Source: Streptomyces olivoverticillatus (GTDB lineage: Bacteria; Actinomycetota; Actinomycetes; Streptomycetales; Streptomycetaceae). From it: DNA of 64,000 nt. This document shows positions 23,336-34,242 of the stretch, piece by piece. A program made the translations under genes and the position numbers. Where the stretch lies: contig NZ_JACHJH010000002.1 of assembly GCF_014203555.1 (NCBI RefSeq), forward strand, positions 62,001-126,000, given 5' to 3'. The notes under the pieces are model-generated. The model did not search any database. It was not told the origin of the DNA and worked only from the letters and a program-made list of their open reading frames with translations. Position 1 is the first letter of the stretch; every line of letters begins with the position of its first letter.

Positions 23336-23929
23336 GAGCTCGGTCATCTCGGTGATCGTGTCGTCGGAGCCCACGGCCACGTCGTAGAAGTTCTGGCCGT
23401 AGCAGAATTCCTTGGTGTCCGGCTTGGTGGCCATGTTGCCGCCCTTGCGCTCCGGGTCCGCGCACAGCTTGACGTGGCCGATTCCGGACAGCTGGTCGCC
23501 GGTGGGCTTTGCGCGGTCCTCGGGGCCGTTCTTGCCGATGACGGTCACCTTGGAGCCGGGCTTCCAGTGGTACGTCTTGTCGTCGCCCTCGGAGTGGTAG
23601 GCGGCTCCCTCGTGCATCGACGAGTTGCAGGCCATCTTGGCGTCCTTGGCGGTGACATTGTTCATCGCGCCCGTGACGCTGTAGACCTGGATGAACTTGT
23701 GGCCCTTGGCGAGCGTCGGGCAGTCGCTCTTGCCGCCGCCCTTGCCCTTGTCCCCGCCCTTGTCGTTCTTGTCACCCTTGTCGCCGTTGTCCCCGGCGGG
23801 CTGAGACGGGGCCGCGCTGGCCGAACCCTTGGCGTCGCTCTTGCCGCCGTCGTCGCTGGGCCCGCAGGCGGTCAGGGTGAGTGCGCCGGAGACGAGCAGC
23901 GCAGCGGCGATGACATGCCGAATGGAAAT
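23324..23929 (-). CDS. Secreted lipoprotein, apparent ATT start
   Basis: The mature part has a Lys/Gly/Asp-rich linker (GDKGDKNDKGGDKGKGGGKS) and a C-terminal cysteine-containing domain of about 130 residues (DCPTLAKGHKFIQVYSVTGA to ELYGS) of unknown family. The signal is a textbook lipoprotein peptide ending LTLTAC. No ATG, GTG or TTG lies where it should begin. An ATT at 23929 preceded by GGGGGATCG would give a normal 21-residue signal peptide. Upstream in-frame ATGs (24094, 24040) would place the lipobox 60-76 residues in, which is implausible. The last 4 codons lie in the tandem repeat. Confidence 0.6.
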   Translation of the reverse strand: MSIRHVIAAALLVSGALTLTACGPSDDGGKSDAKGSASAAPSQPAGDNGDKGDKNDKGGDKGKGGGKSDCPTLAKGHKFIQVYSVTGAMNNVTAKDAKMACNSSMHEGAAYHSEGDDKTYHWKPGSKVTVIGKNGPEDRAKPTGDQLSGIGHVKLCADPERKGGNMATKPDTKEFCYGQNFYDVAVGSDDTITEMTELYGS

Positions 23930-24153
23930 GACGATCCCCCAAGGGTGCGGCCCGGCGCCGACCGCCAGGCGAGCTATGCGAGTTGGGTCCGCTCGGCGCA
24001 GGGCGCGGCGTCGACCTCGGCCGAAGTGTATAGGCATGGGCATGGCGAAAAATCGCCTGTTTGCATGATCATGATCGAACCGCGACCGAATCACGACCGA
24101 GCCGTGGCTGACCTGCAGCAGAGCGCTCGGAGGGGACCGAAGCAGGGACCAAA

Positions 24154-24181
24154 GCCGTCGTCCTCGAACGCCGGGCGGGCC
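24154..24181 (+). repeat. Dispersed intergenic repeat, copy 1
   Basis: CCTCGAACGCCGGGCGGGC here closely matches CCTCAAACGCCGGGCGGGC at about 29764-29781. This motif is, from memory, abundant between streptomycete genes. Its function is unknown. Confidence 0.45.
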
Positions 24182-24303
24182 GAATCTGCCGAATGTGACC
24201 TCGGTCCCACCCCCGGGTGAGCCCCCCGCGTCTCCGCCGGAGGCCCTCGCCGACGCGGGTAGGCTGACGCGGTTGCCGACCGCCGACCCCGCCGACGGAG
24301 ACC

Positions 24304-26091
24304 GTGACTACCACCACCGCCAACCACCATCTCTCGCCCGCCTTCCCCGGCCGGGCCCCCTGGGGTACCGCCAACAAGCTGCGCGCCTGGCAGGAGGGCG
24401 CGATGGGGAAGTACCTCCAGACGCAGCCGCGCGACTTCCTCGCCGTCGCCACCCCGGGCGCCGGCAAGACCACCTTCGCGCTCACCCTCGCCTCCTGGCT
24501 GCTGCACCACCACGTCGTCCAGCAGGTGACCGTGGTGGCGCCCACCGAGCACCTGAAGAAGCAGTGGGCCGAGGCCGCGGCCCGGATAGGCATCAAGCTC
24601 GACCCGGAGTACAGCGCGGGCCCGCTGGGCCGCGAGTACCACGGCGTCGCCGTGACCTACGCGGGCGTGGGCGTGCGGCCCATGCTGCACCGCAACCGCT
24701 GCGAGCAGCGCAAGACGCTCGTCATCCTCGACGAGATCCACCACGCCGGAGACTCCCGGTCCTGGGGCGAGGCGTGCCTGGAGGCCTTCGAGCCGGCCAC
24801 CCGCCGGCTGTGCCTGACCGGCACGCCCTTCCGCTCCGACACCAACCCCATCCCCTTCGTCACGTACGAGGAGGGCAACGACGGCATCCGCCGCTCGTCC
24901 GCCGACTACACCTACGGCTACGGCAACGCCCTGGCCGACGGCGTCGTGCGGCCGGTCATCTTTCTCTCCTACAGCGGCAACATGCGCTGGCGCACCAAGG
25001 CGGGCGACGAGCTGGAGGCCCGGCTCGGCGAGCCCATGACCAAGGACGCCGTCTCGCAGGCCTGGCGCACCGCCCTGGACCCGCGCGGCGACTGGATGCC
25101 CAACGTGCTGCGCGCCGCCGACAAGCGGCTGTCGGAGGTCCGCAAGTCCATCCCCGACGCCGGGGCGCTCGTCATCGCCTCCGACCAGGACTCCGCGCGC
25201 GCCTACGCCAAGCTCATCCGCGAGATCACCGGCGAGGGCGCGACCGTCGTCCTCTCCGACGACAACGGCGCCTCCCAGCGCATCGACGACTTCTCGCACG
25301 GCGACTCCCGGTGGATGGTCGCCGTCCGCATGGTGTCCGAGGGCGTGGACGTACCGCGGCTGGCGGTCGGCGTCTACGCCACGACGATCTCCACGCCGCT
25401 GTTCTTCGCCCAGGCCGTCGGCCGCTTCGTGCGATCGCGGCGGCGCGGCGAGACCGCCTCCGTCTTCGTGCCCACCATCCCCACGCTGCTGACCTTCGCC
25501 AACGAGATGGAGGTCGAGCGCGACCACGTCCTGGACAAGCCGAAGAAGGACGGCGAGGAGGACCCGTACGCCGAGGAGGACAAGCTCCTCGCCGAGGCCG
25601 AGCGGCAGCAGGACGAGGACACCGGCACCGACGACCAACTCTCCTTCGAGGCCCTGGAGTCCGAGGCCGTCTTCGACCGGGTGCTCTACGACGGCGCCGA
25701 GTTCGGCATGCAGGCCCACGCGGGCAGCGAGGAGGAGCAGGACTACCTCGGCATCCCCGGCCTCCTGGAGCCCGACCAGGTGCAGCTGCTGCTGCAGAAG
25801 CGCCAGGCCCGGCAGATCGCGCACAGCCGCAAGCGGCCGGACACCGATGCCGACCTCCTCGAACTGCCCGCCGAGCGGCGGCCGGTGGTCACGCACAAGG
25901 AGCTGCTGGAGCTGCGCAAGCAGTTGAACACGCTGGTCGGTGCGTACGTCCATCAGAGCGGCAAGCCGCACGGCGTCATCCACACCGAGCTGCGCCGGGT
26001 GTGCGGCGGCCCGCCCAGCGCCGAGGCCACGGCCGGCCAGCTCAACGAGCGCATCAAGAAGGTCCGGGAGTGGGCCACCCGCATGCGCTGA
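24304..26091 (+). CDS. DEAD/DEAH-box superfamily 2 helicase
   Basis: This 595-residue protein has a complete SF2 core: Walker A ATPGAGKTTFAL, motif II DEIHH, motif III LTGTPF, then domain 2 with VIASDQDSARAYAKLI, SEGVDVPRLAVGVYAT and the motif VI region QAVGRFVRSRRRGE. An acidic linker (EEDPYAEEDKLLAEAERQQD) and a charged helical C-terminus follow. It resembles restriction-type or repair helicases, but the exact role in actinobacteria is not known to me. The GTG at 24304 has a GGAGA box just upstream. It is a single gene followed by a good terminator. Confidence 0.88.
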   Translation: MTTTTANHHLSPAFPGRAPWGTANKLRAWQEGAMGKYLQTQPRDFLAVATPGAGKTTFALTLASWLLHHHVVQQVTVVAPTEHLKKQWAEAAARIGIKLDPEYSAGPLGREYHGVAVTYAGVGVRPMLHRNRCEQRKTLVILDEIHHAGDSRSWGEACLEAFEPATRRLCLTGTPFRSDTNPIPFVTYEEGNDGIRRSSADYTYGYGNALADGVVRPVIFLSYSGNMRWRTKAGDELEARLGEPMTKDAVSQAWRTALDPRGDWMPNVLRAADKRLSEVRKSIPDAGALVIASDQDSARAYAKLIREITGEGATVVLSDDNGASQRIDDFSHGDSRWMVAVRMVSEGVDVPRLAVGVYATTISTPLFFAQAVGRFVRSRRRGETASVFVPTIPTLLTFANEMEVERDHVLDKPKKDGEEDPYAEEDKLLAEAERQQDEDTGTDDQLSFEALESEAVFDRVLYDGAEFGMQAHAGSEEEQDYLGIPGLLEPDQVQLLLQKRQARQIAHSRKRPDTDADLLELPAERRPVVTHKELLELRKQLNTLVGAYVHQSGKPHGVIHTELRRVCGGPPSAEATAGQLNERIKKVREWATRMR

Positions 26092-26098
26092 CGCGTAC

Positions 26099-26133
26099 CG
26101 GCGGGGCCCGCACGCTCTCCTAGGGCCCCGCCG
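26099..26133 (+). terminator. Terminator of the helicase gene
   Basis: Perfect 11-base arms (CGGCGGGGCCC and GGGCCCCGCCG) flank a 13-base loop, starting 8 bases after the stop codon. Confidence 0.7.
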
Positions 26134-26384
26134 ATTCGGCAAATCCACCCTCGCAGTCCCGTAAAACGTCTGCGCCCTGCCCGGATTGTGGGCAGACTCT
26201 TCCGCTGAGCGGACCGGCGGCGCTACGGTTCCGGTCACGCATACGCCCCGTGGCAGCGCCGCCGCGGAGCGCAGCCGGTGCCATGCGTCAAGCGGCCGGC
26301 GGCCTCTCCTCGCGCGCTGCCGGACGGGAACGGCGGCGCAACCCCACCCATGAAGAGGCCGCCATTCATCGGAGGAGGGGCGTC

Positions 26385-27026
26385 TTGACCGCGGAGACTT
26401 CGCAGACGCTCGACCGGGGACTGCGGGTCCTCAAACTGCTCGCCGACACCGACCACGGACTGACCGTGACCGAGCTGTCCACCAAGCTCGGCGTCAACCG
26501 CACCGTTGTCTACCGACTACTGGCCACCCTGGAGCAGCACGCACTCGTCCGCCGCGACATCGGCGGCCGGGCCCGAGTGGGCCTGGGAGTGCTGCGGCTG
26601 GGGCGGCAGGTGCATCCGCTTGTGCGGGAAGCGGCCCTGCCCGCCCTGCGGTCGCTGGCCGAGGACATCGGGGCCACGGCCCATCTCACGCTCGTCGACG
26701 GCGCCGAGGCGCTCGCGGTCGCCGTCGTCGAGCCGACCTGGACTGATTACCACGTGGCCTACCGCGCCGGATTCCGGCACGCGCTGGACCGCGGCGCCGC
26801 CGGGCGCGCGATCCTCGCCGCCCGCCGCGGCGAGGCCGACAACCCCGGATACGCGCTCACCCACGGCGAGCTGGAAGCCGGGGCGAGCGGGGCGGCCGCG
26901 CCGCTGCTCGGGGTGTCGGGCATCGAGGGGAGCGTCGGTGTGGTCATGCTCACCGACTCCGTCCCCCAGCGGATCGGCGCCCGCGTCATGGAGGCGGCGA
27001 AGGAGGTGGCGGAGGCCCTGCGCTAG
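26385..27026 (+). CDS. IclR-family transcriptional regulator
   Basis: This 213-residue protein has an IclR-type winged helix (SQTLDRGLRVLKLLADTDHG, LTVTELSTKLGVNRTVVYRL) and a shortened effector domain (TAHLTLVDGAEALAVAVVEP to IEGSVGVVMLTD). It is shorter than the usual 250 residues. I chose TTG 26385, which has a strong GGAGGAGGGG box 5-14 bases upstream, over the long in-frame extension from 26250. The ligand and targets are unknown. Confidence 0.85.
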   Translation: MTAETSQTLDRGLRVLKLLADTDHGLTVTELSTKLGVNRTVVYRLLATLEQHALVRRDIGGRARVGLGVLRLGRQVHPLVREAALPALRSLAEDIGATAHLTLVDGAEALAVAVVEPTWTDYHVAYRAGFRHALDRGAAGRAILAARRGEADNPGYALTHGELEAGASGAAAPLLGVSGIEGSVGVVMLTDSVPQRIGARVMEAAKEVAEALR

Positions 27027-27083
27027 CTGTACAGCCCGGAGAGGCAGGGGAGACGCAGCCCGTCCGGCGCCCGTCGGCGAGAA

Positions 27084-27115
27084 CGGGAGGCGCCGTGTGT
27101 CACGGGCGCCTCCCG
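27084..27115 (+). terminator. Terminator of the IclR-family gene
   Basis: A stem of 14 base pairs with one bulged G (arms 27084-27097 and 27101-27115) is followed by a short AT-rich stretch before the next gene. Confidence 0.7.
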
Positions 27116-27134
27116 CGTCAATTAGATTCACAGC

Positions 27135-27962
27135 ATGCCCGCTGCAGACTCCACCCCTGCCAAGCCGTCCGCGAAGGACAAGCGCGTGCGGACCCTCGCC
27201 GTCTGCGCCGCGCCCGTCGTCGCCCTGCTCGCGGTGGCCGCGCTCGTACCGCTGCCGTTCGCCATCGCCGAGCCCGGCTCGACGGTCAACGTCCTCGGCT
27301 CGGACAAGAACCACCAGGTGATCACCGTCACCGGCGCGCCCAGCCGCAAGACCAGCGGGCAGCTGCGCATGACGACCATCACGGCGACCGGCCCGGCCGT
27401 GGAGATCTCCCTCCCCGACGTCGTCGACGGCTGGTTCCGCACCGACCGCGCCGTCATGCCGCACGACGCCGTCTACCCGGCCGGGCAGACCGATCAGGAG
27501 GTGGAGCAGCACAACGTGGCGGAGATGAAGAAGTCGCAGGACTCCGCCACCCAGGCCGCGCTGCGCTACCTGGGCCGCTCGCCCAAGGACGTCAAGGTCG
27601 ACCTCCGCCTCGCCGACATCGGCGGGCCCAGCGCCGGCCTGCTCTTCGCGCTGGGCATCGTCGACAAGCTGGACGGCGACGGCCGCGGCGGCGACCTGAC
27701 CGGTGGCCGTACGATCGCGGGCACCGGCACCATCGATCCGGACGGCACCGTGGGCGCGGTCGGCGGGGTGTCGCTCAAGGAACAGGCCGCGAAGCGCGAC
27801 GGCGCCACCGTCTTCCTCGTGCCCAAGGACGAGTGCTCGGACGCCAGTGCCGAGCTGCCGCGGGGCCTGCGGCTGATCCCCGTCACCGAGCTCAAGGGCG
27901 CGATCGACGCGCTCAAGGCCCTCGCCTCGGGCGGCAACGTCCCCAGCTGCCCGGCCGCCTGA
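27135..27962 (+). CDS. Membrane-anchored Lon-like (S16) serine protease
   Basis: This 275-residue protein has an N-terminal membrane segment (LAVCAAPVVALLAVAALVPL) and a C-terminal Lon-type proteolytic domain. Ser166 lies in DIGGPSAGLLFALG and Lys215 in GVSLKEQAAKRDG, the Ser-Lys dyad. Related YlbL-type proteins are extracytoplasmic and often carry a PDZ domain between these parts; here residues 50-140 show no clear PDZ. The ATG at 27135 is the only good start. The substrate is unknown. Confidence 0.85.
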   Translation: MPAADSTPAKPSAKDKRVRTLAVCAAPVVALLAVAALVPLPFAIAEPGSTVNVLGSDKNHQVITVTGAPSRKTSGQLRMTTITATGPAVEISLPDVVDGWFRTDRAVMPHDAVYPAGQTDQEVEQHNVAEMKKSQDSATQAALRYLGRSPKDVKVDLRLADIGGPSAGLLFALGIVDKLDGDGRGGDLTGGRTIAGTGTIDPDGTVGAVGGVSLKEQAAKRDGATVFLVPKDECSDASAELPRGLRLIPVTELKGAIDALKALASGGNVPSCPAA

Positions 27963-27990
27963 GCCGGGCCCCCGGGGCGCGCCCTGCCGT

Positions 27991-29722
<1,732 letters not shown>

Positions 29723-29756
29723 GTTGCGGTGCCCCGAGCCGGGGCGGGCCGGAAAT

Positions 29757-29800
29757 CGTCGCCCTCAAACGCCGGGCGGGCTGTTTTTGGACCCGCCCGG
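29757..29800 (+). repeat. Dispersed repeat copy 2 with hairpin
   Basis: CCTCAAACGCCGGGCGGGC repeats the element at 24154. Here its end forms a perfect 9-base-pair hairpin (CCGGGCGGG 29772-29780, CCCGCCCGG 29792-29800) with five T in the loop. It lies 16 bases before the GlcD-type gene and could terminate hppD transcription. Confidence 0.5.
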
Positions 29801-29815
29801 TGGCAGGGTGAGGCC

Positions 29816-31267
29816 ATGAGCGATCTGATCGGGCAACTGTGCGCGGGGCTCCCCGCCGACTCCGTCCTGACCGACCCCGACATCACCCGCTCCTACGCCA
29901 ACGACATGGCGAGCTTCTGCGTGGCAGGGGCGCCCGCCGTGGTCGTGCTGCCGCGCACCGTCGAGCAGGTGCAGCACGTGATGCGCACCGCCACCGCGCT
30001 GCGCGTGCCCGTCGTGCCGCAGGGCGCCCGGACCGGACTGTCCGGCGCCGCCAACGCCACCGACGGCTGCATCGTGCTCTCGCTCGTCAAGATGGACCGC
30101 ATCCTGGAGATCGACCCCGTCGAGCGGATCGCCGTCGTCGAGCCGGGCGTCGTCAACGCGGTGCTCTCCCGCGCCGTCGCCGAACAGGGCCTCTACTACC
30201 CGCCCGACCCCTCCAGCTGGGAACAGTGCACCATCGGCGGCAACATCGGCACCGCCTCCGGCGGGCTGTGCTGCGTCAAGTACGGCGTCACCGCCGAATA
30301 CGTCCTCGGCCTCGATGTCGTCCTCGCCGACGGCCGGCTGCTGACCACCGGCCGCCGCACCGCCAAGGGCGTCGCGGGCTACGACCTCACCCGCCTCTTC
30401 GTCGGCTCCGAAGGCAGCCTCGGCGTCGTCGTACGAGCCGTCCTCGCCCTCAAGCCCGCGCCGCCCGCTCAGCTCGCCCTGGCCGCCGAGTTCCCCTCCA
30501 CGGCCCAGGCGTGCGAGGCGGTCCGCCAGATCATGGCGCGCGGGCACGCGCCCTCGCTGCTGGAGCTCATGGACGGAGCGACTGTACGGGCCGTCAACGC
30601 CATGGCGAAGATGGGCCTGCCGGAGACCACCGAAGCGCTGCTCCTCGCCGCCTTCGACACCCCCGACCCCGCCCCGGACCTGGCCGCCGTCGGCGAGCTG
30701 TGCACCGCGGCCGGAGCCACCCAGGTGGTGCCCGCCGAGGACGCCGCCGAGTCCGAGCTGCTGCTGCAGGCCCGCCGGATGGCGCTGCCCGCGCTGGAAC
30801 GGCTGCGGCCCGCCACCATGATCGACGACGTGTGCGTGCCCCGCGCACGGCTCGCCGCCATGCTCGACGGCACCGCCGCCATCGCCCGCCGGCACGGCCT
30901 GACCATCGGCGTCTGCGCCCACGCGGGAGACGGCAACACCCACCCAGTCGTCTGCTTCGACCCCGCCGACCCCGACGAAGCGCGCCGCGCCCGTGTCTCG
31001 TTCGACGAGATCATGGCGCTCGGCCTGGAGCTGGGCGGCACCATCACCGGCGAGCACGGGGTGGGCCTGCTCAAACGCGAGTGGCTGGCCAAGGAGGCCG
31101 GGCCGGTGGCGATGGAGATGCAGCGCGGCATCAAGGCCGTCTTCGACCCGCTCGGCCTGCTCAACCCCGGCAAGGTGCTGGCCGCTTCGGACCCGGCGGA
31201 GCACACCCCCGGCGGCCCCGACGGTCACTCCATCGGGTTCCTCGCGCGCACGGAGGGCGAGCCCTGA
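29816..31267 (+). CDS. FAD-linked oxidase (GlcD/D-lactate dehydrogenase type)
   Basis: This 483-residue flavoprotein oxidises a 2-hydroxyacid such as glycolate or D-lactate. The PCMH-type FAD domain shows VPVVPQGARTGLSGAANATD, PPDPSSWEQCTIGGNIGTAS and GYDLTRLFVGSEGSLGVVV. The C-terminal domain has GVCAHAGDGNTHPVVCFDP and GGTITGEHGVGLLKREWL, which bind substrate and metal in the family. The ATG at 29816 follows AGGGTGAGG. The exact substrate is unassigned. Confidence 0.88.
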   Translation: MSDLIGQLCAGLPADSVLTDPDITRSYANDMASFCVAGAPAVVVLPRTVEQVQHVMRTATALRVPVVPQGARTGLSGAANATDGCIVLSLVKMDRILEIDPVERIAVVEPGVVNAVLSRAVAEQGLYYPPDPSSWEQCTIGGNIGTASGGLCCVKYGVTAEYVLGLDVVLADGRLLTTGRRTAKGVAGYDLTRLFVGSEGSLGVVVRAVLALKPAPPAQLALAAEFPSTAQACEAVRQIMARGHAPSLLELMDGATVRAVNAMAKMGLPETTEALLLAAFDTPDPAPDLAAVGELCTAAGATQVVPAEDAAESELLLQARRMALPALERLRPATMIDDVCVPRARLAAMLDGTAAIARRHGLTIGVCAHAGDGNTHPVVCFDPADPDEARRARVSFDEIMALGLELGGTITGEHGVGLLKREWLAKEAGPVAMEMQRGIKAVFDPLGLLNPGKVLAASDPAEHTPGGPDGHSIGFLARTEGEP

Positions 31268-31271
31268 GGGG

Positions 31272-31691
31272 CTACTGCGCCTCGGGCGTCAGCAACTCCC
31301 GCAGCGACGTGTCCAGATCGAGCCGGTCGCGCTCCGCGCCGGGCGGCACCATCCGCATCGTCAGCTCCAGCCACCCCGACACCGCCGCGGCCGGGAGGGT
31401 GACCAGCGCCTCGCCCAGTGGTGAGGACAGCGCCATGCACACCACCGCCCGGCCGCCGGTCCGGCCCGGCCAGACGCGCACATCGCCCTCCCCGGCCGCC
31501 CGGAAGACCCCGGCCGCCAGCAACTCCCGGGCGAAGGTCCAGGTCACCGGCGATATCGAGTCGACGTGGAAGGTGATGCAGGCGGCGTACGGATCCGCCG
31601 TGCGGTAGCTCAGCCGGGCCGGGACGGGCACCACGAGTTCCGGCGACAGCACCAGGCTCGCCTGCAGTTTTCGTTCCACCACGGTGTGCAT
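31272..31691 (-). CDS. ssgG: SsgA-like sporulation/cell division regulator
   Basis: This 139-residue protein fits the SsgA-like family found only in sporulating actinomycetes. Typical blocks are PVPARLSYRTADPYAACITF, SPVTWTFARELLAAGVFR, GDVRVWP and ALSSPLGEALVTLPAAAVSG. These proteins control where sporulation septa form. I name it ssgG because the neighbourhood matches, from memory, that of ssgG in S. coelicolor; the symbol is less certain than the family. The ATG at 31691 has AGAGAGG upstream. It is convergent with the oxidase gene, 4 bases apart. Confidence 0.82.
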   Translation of the reverse strand: MHTVVERKLQASLVLSPELVVPVPARLSYRTADPYAACITFHVDSISPVTWTFARELLAAGVFRAAGEGDVRVWPGRTGGRAVVCMALSSPLGEALVTLPAAAVSGWLELTMRMVPPGAERDRLDLDTSLRELLTPEAQ

Positions 31692-31937
31692 GAAATGCGC
31701 CTCTCTGATCTGTTCTTTCGGCGCGGGCCCTCGCTCGGCGCGGGCTCGCAGTGGTGGAGAGGGCGCAGGGCACGGATCATTACGCGACTTCACGCCACCG
31801 ATTCCGGAAAATTTCGGCGGGGTCGCAGTCGCACGTGTGAGTGGTCCGGGGGCGGGGAGGACCACAGAGGAGAGAGCGGTCTGGTAGACCTGATGGCTAC
31901 CCCAGTACGGCCGAGCAGATACGGGACACCGGAGACC

Positions 31938-33287
31938 ATGAGCGCACCTACCTCGGGATCCGCCGACAATACCCCTCAAAACGGGTATTACCCCGACCCG
32001 TCGATCCCCGGCTACATCCGTTACTGGAGCGGCACGGCCTGGGTGCCCGGCACGAGCCGTCCCGCGCCCGCCGAGGGCGAGCCGATGCCCGCGCCGCCCG
32101 CCTCGGTCTCCGCCCCCGCGCTGCCCGTGCTCGCCGCGCCCGTCCCGCCGACGCCCGAGCGGCAGGCGCGGCCCGCGGCGGCCGTGCAGTCCCCGGAGGA
32201 GACCGGCCCCGTCTTCCTGGACGAGGAGCCCGCTCCGGCCGCCGAGCCGGCTGCCGCCTGGCAGGCGGACGCAGGGCGGCAGGAGGGCTTCGGCGGCGAG
32301 AAGGACCGGCGCGTCTCCTGGGGCGGCCAGGCCCCGGCCGTCCCGGCGGCCCGCGACCCGCGGCTGCCGGACACCCCCGTGCCCGCGGCCACGGCCGGCG
32401 CCGAGGCACAGACCGCCGAGGGCGCGCACCAGGGCACCCTGAACCTCCGCCCCAAGCCGCACGGTTCCGCCCCCGGCGGCCCGCCGGCCCCCCTGCCCAT
32501 GCCCCCCGCCCAGGCGCAGGGGCGCGCCCAGAGCCCGGCGCGCGCGTCCGGCCCCGACCTGCCCGCGGCCGCCTCGCCCGCCCCGCAGGCCTGGCCCGAG
32601 CAGCGCACCCGGGAAGTCCCCGCCGAGGAGGGCGCCGCCGCCCTGCCCGTCCGGCGCGAGCAGCAGCAGCTCGCGCCCGCCCAAGTGGGCTGGGCCCAGC
32701 AGGTGCAGCAGCTCGCCCAGCAGCAGCCGGGCGGCGAGGGCGTGATGCCCTGGAAGCCGCCCGTCGACGACCCCTTCCTGCGGGCGGCGCAGGCGGAGGG
32801 CCGCCCCGCCTCGCTCGGCCGTCGGCTGGCCGCGCGGCTGCTGGACACGGCCGTCCTCGGCGCGGTCGTGGTGGCGGCCGCCGTGCCGCTGTGGAACAAG
32901 TCGGTCGAGCACATCGACGCCAAGATCGACCAGGCCAAGCAGTCCGGCCAGACCGTCACGGTCTGGCTGCTCGACGGCACCACCGGCGCCTATCTGGCCA
33001 TCGTGCTGGCCGTCCTCCTCGTCGGCGGCGTGCTCTACGAGGCGCTGCCCACGGCCAAGTGGGGGAGCACGCTGGGCAAGAAGCTCTTCGGGATCCGGGT
33101 GCTGGGCATCGAGTCGCACGACCTGACGCCGTTCGGGTCGGCGCTGCGCCGCTGGCTGGTGTACGGGGTGCTGGGGGTGCTGGCGGTGGGGGTGTTCAAC
33201 GCCATGTGGTGCCTGTTCGACCGGCCCTGGAGGCAGTGCTGGCACGACAAGGCGGCCCGTACGTTCGTGGCGTCGGCGAAGGGCTGA
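31938..33287 (+). CDS. DUF2510 and RDD-domain membrane protein
   Basis: This 449-residue protein starts with a DUF2510 motif (NGYYPDPSIPGYIRYWSGTA) and then a Pro/Ala/Gln-rich linker of about 250 residues. The C-terminal RDD domain (SLGRRLAARLLDTAVLGAVV onward) has two or three membrane helices. RDD proteins are poorly characterised transporters or scaffolds. I chose ATG 31938, with GGAG five bases upstream, over ATG 31893 because family members begin there. A second RDD gene follows 55 bases later. Confidence 0.82.
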   Translation: MSAPTSGSADNTPQNGYYPDPSIPGYIRYWSGTAWVPGTSRPAPAEGEPMPAPPASVSAPALPVLAAPVPPTPERQARPAAAVQSPEETGPVFLDEEPAPAAEPAAAWQADAGRQEGFGGEKDRRVSWGGQAPAVPAARDPRLPDTPVPAATAGAEAQTAEGAHQGTLNLRPKPHGSAPGGPPAPLPMPPAQAQGRAQSPARASGPDLPAAASPAPQAWPEQRTREVPAEEGAAALPVRREQQQLAPAQVGWAQQVQQLAQQQPGGEGVMPWKPPVDDPFLRAAQAEGRPASLGRRLAARLLDTAVLGAVVVAAAVPLWNKSVEHIDAKIDQAKQSGQTVTVWLLDGTTGAYLAIVLAVLLVGGVLYEALPTAKWGSTLGKKLFGIRVLGIESHDLTPFGSALRRWLVYGVLGVLAVGVFNAMWCLFDRPWRQCWHDKAARTFVASAKG

Positions 33288-33342
33288 CTCGAACGGCATA
33301 CGGCCGGATGCGGGAAGCGGAGCGCTGGGTTCTACTCGGGCC

Positions 33343-33993
33343 ATGAGCACCGATCAACCGACGCCGGAGAACGACCCCTTCAAGAAGGGGCCGGAGCCCC
33401 CGCCCTATCCGGGGTCGGGGGCAGGGGCGGGCGGCCCGTACGGCGGCCCCGGTGGCCAGGGCGGGCCCTACGGCGGCGCCCCCGGCGGCGGGCCCTACGG
33501 CGGCGCCCCCGGCGGCGGCCCGTACGGCGGTGCCCCCGACCCGCTCGCGGGCATGCCGCCGCTGGCGAACCGGGGCAAGCGGCTGCTCGCGCGGATCATC
33601 GACGGGCTGCTGGTGGGCGTCCCCATCAGCGTGATCTTCTACGGTGCCACCTGGGGCAGCAACCCCTGGAACGACCAGGCCAAATCCACCAGCCTGTCGA
33701 TCATCATCGCCGTCGTCTACTTCGTCTATGAGGGGCTGATGCTCACCTCGCGCGGGCAGACGGTGGGCAAGATGGCGATGCACATCCGCGTCGCCATGCT
33801 GGAGAACGGCGCGATCCCGGCGGGCAGGCCGGGCTGGACGCGCGCCGCGGTCTACAACCTGCCGGAGATCGTGCCGTGCTGCGGCTTCATCTTCTGGCTG
33901 GTCAACGTCCTGTGGTGCACCTGGGACGATCCCTACCACCAGTGCCTGCACGACAAGGCGGCGAAGACGGTGGTCGTCTCAACCGTGCAGTGA
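33343..33993 (+). CDS. RDD-family membrane protein with Gly/Pro/Tyr repeats
   Basis: This 216-residue protein has an N-terminal repeat tract (GGPYGGAPGGGPYGGAPGGG, encoded by near-identical 30-base DNA units) and a C-terminal RDD domain. The domain shows NRGKRLLARIIDGLLVGVPI, RGQTVGKMAMHIRV and DPYHQCLHDKAAKTVVV. It follows the larger RDD gene in the same direction and shares its domain but not its linker. Function is unknown; the pair may form one complex. It overlaps the convergent small membrane gene by 15 bases. Confidence 0.85.
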   Translation: MSTDQPTPENDPFKKGPEPPPYPGSGAGAGGPYGGPGGQGGPYGGAPGGGPYGGAPGGGPYGGAPDPLAGMPPLANRGKRLLARIIDGLLVGVPISVIFYGATWGSNPWNDQAKSTSLSIIIAVVYFVYEGLMLTSRGQTVGKMAMHIRVAMLENGAIPAGRPGWTRAAVYNLPEIVPCCGFIFWLVNVLWCTWDDPYHQCLHDKAAKTVVVSTVQ

Positions 33994-34242
33994 GTGCTCG
34001 CCGACCGCCGAGCCGGCATGGGCGGGGGTCCGCTGCCCGGCCGCCGGAGCGGCGGCGCGCCGCCCCGCCTTGCGCGGCAGGGGCGCGCTGTGCGCGACCA
34101 GCAGACCGAGGGCGAGTGCGGCCAGCGCAATGACGGCGACGCCCGCGCCCGACCGTGTCTGCGACAGCAGCAGCATCGCAAGGGTCGAGAAGACTACGGT
34201 GGCCGAGCCGTAAGCGATCTGTGCAGGGGTCGGACGCGGCAT
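33979..34242 (-). CDS. Small two-helix membrane protein
   Basis: This 87-residue protein has two hydrophobic helices (IAYGSATVVFSTLAMLLLSQ and GVAVIALAALALGLLVAHSA) and a basic Ala/Pro-rich tail. No family was recognised. The ATG at 34242 begins MPRPTPAQ. Its 3' end overlaps the RDD gene on the other strand. Confidence 0.6.
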   Translation of the reverse strand: MPRPTPAQIAYGSATVVFSTLAMLLLSQTRSGAGVAVIALAALALGLLVAHSAPLPRKAGRRAAAPAAGQRTPAHAGSAVGEHSLHG

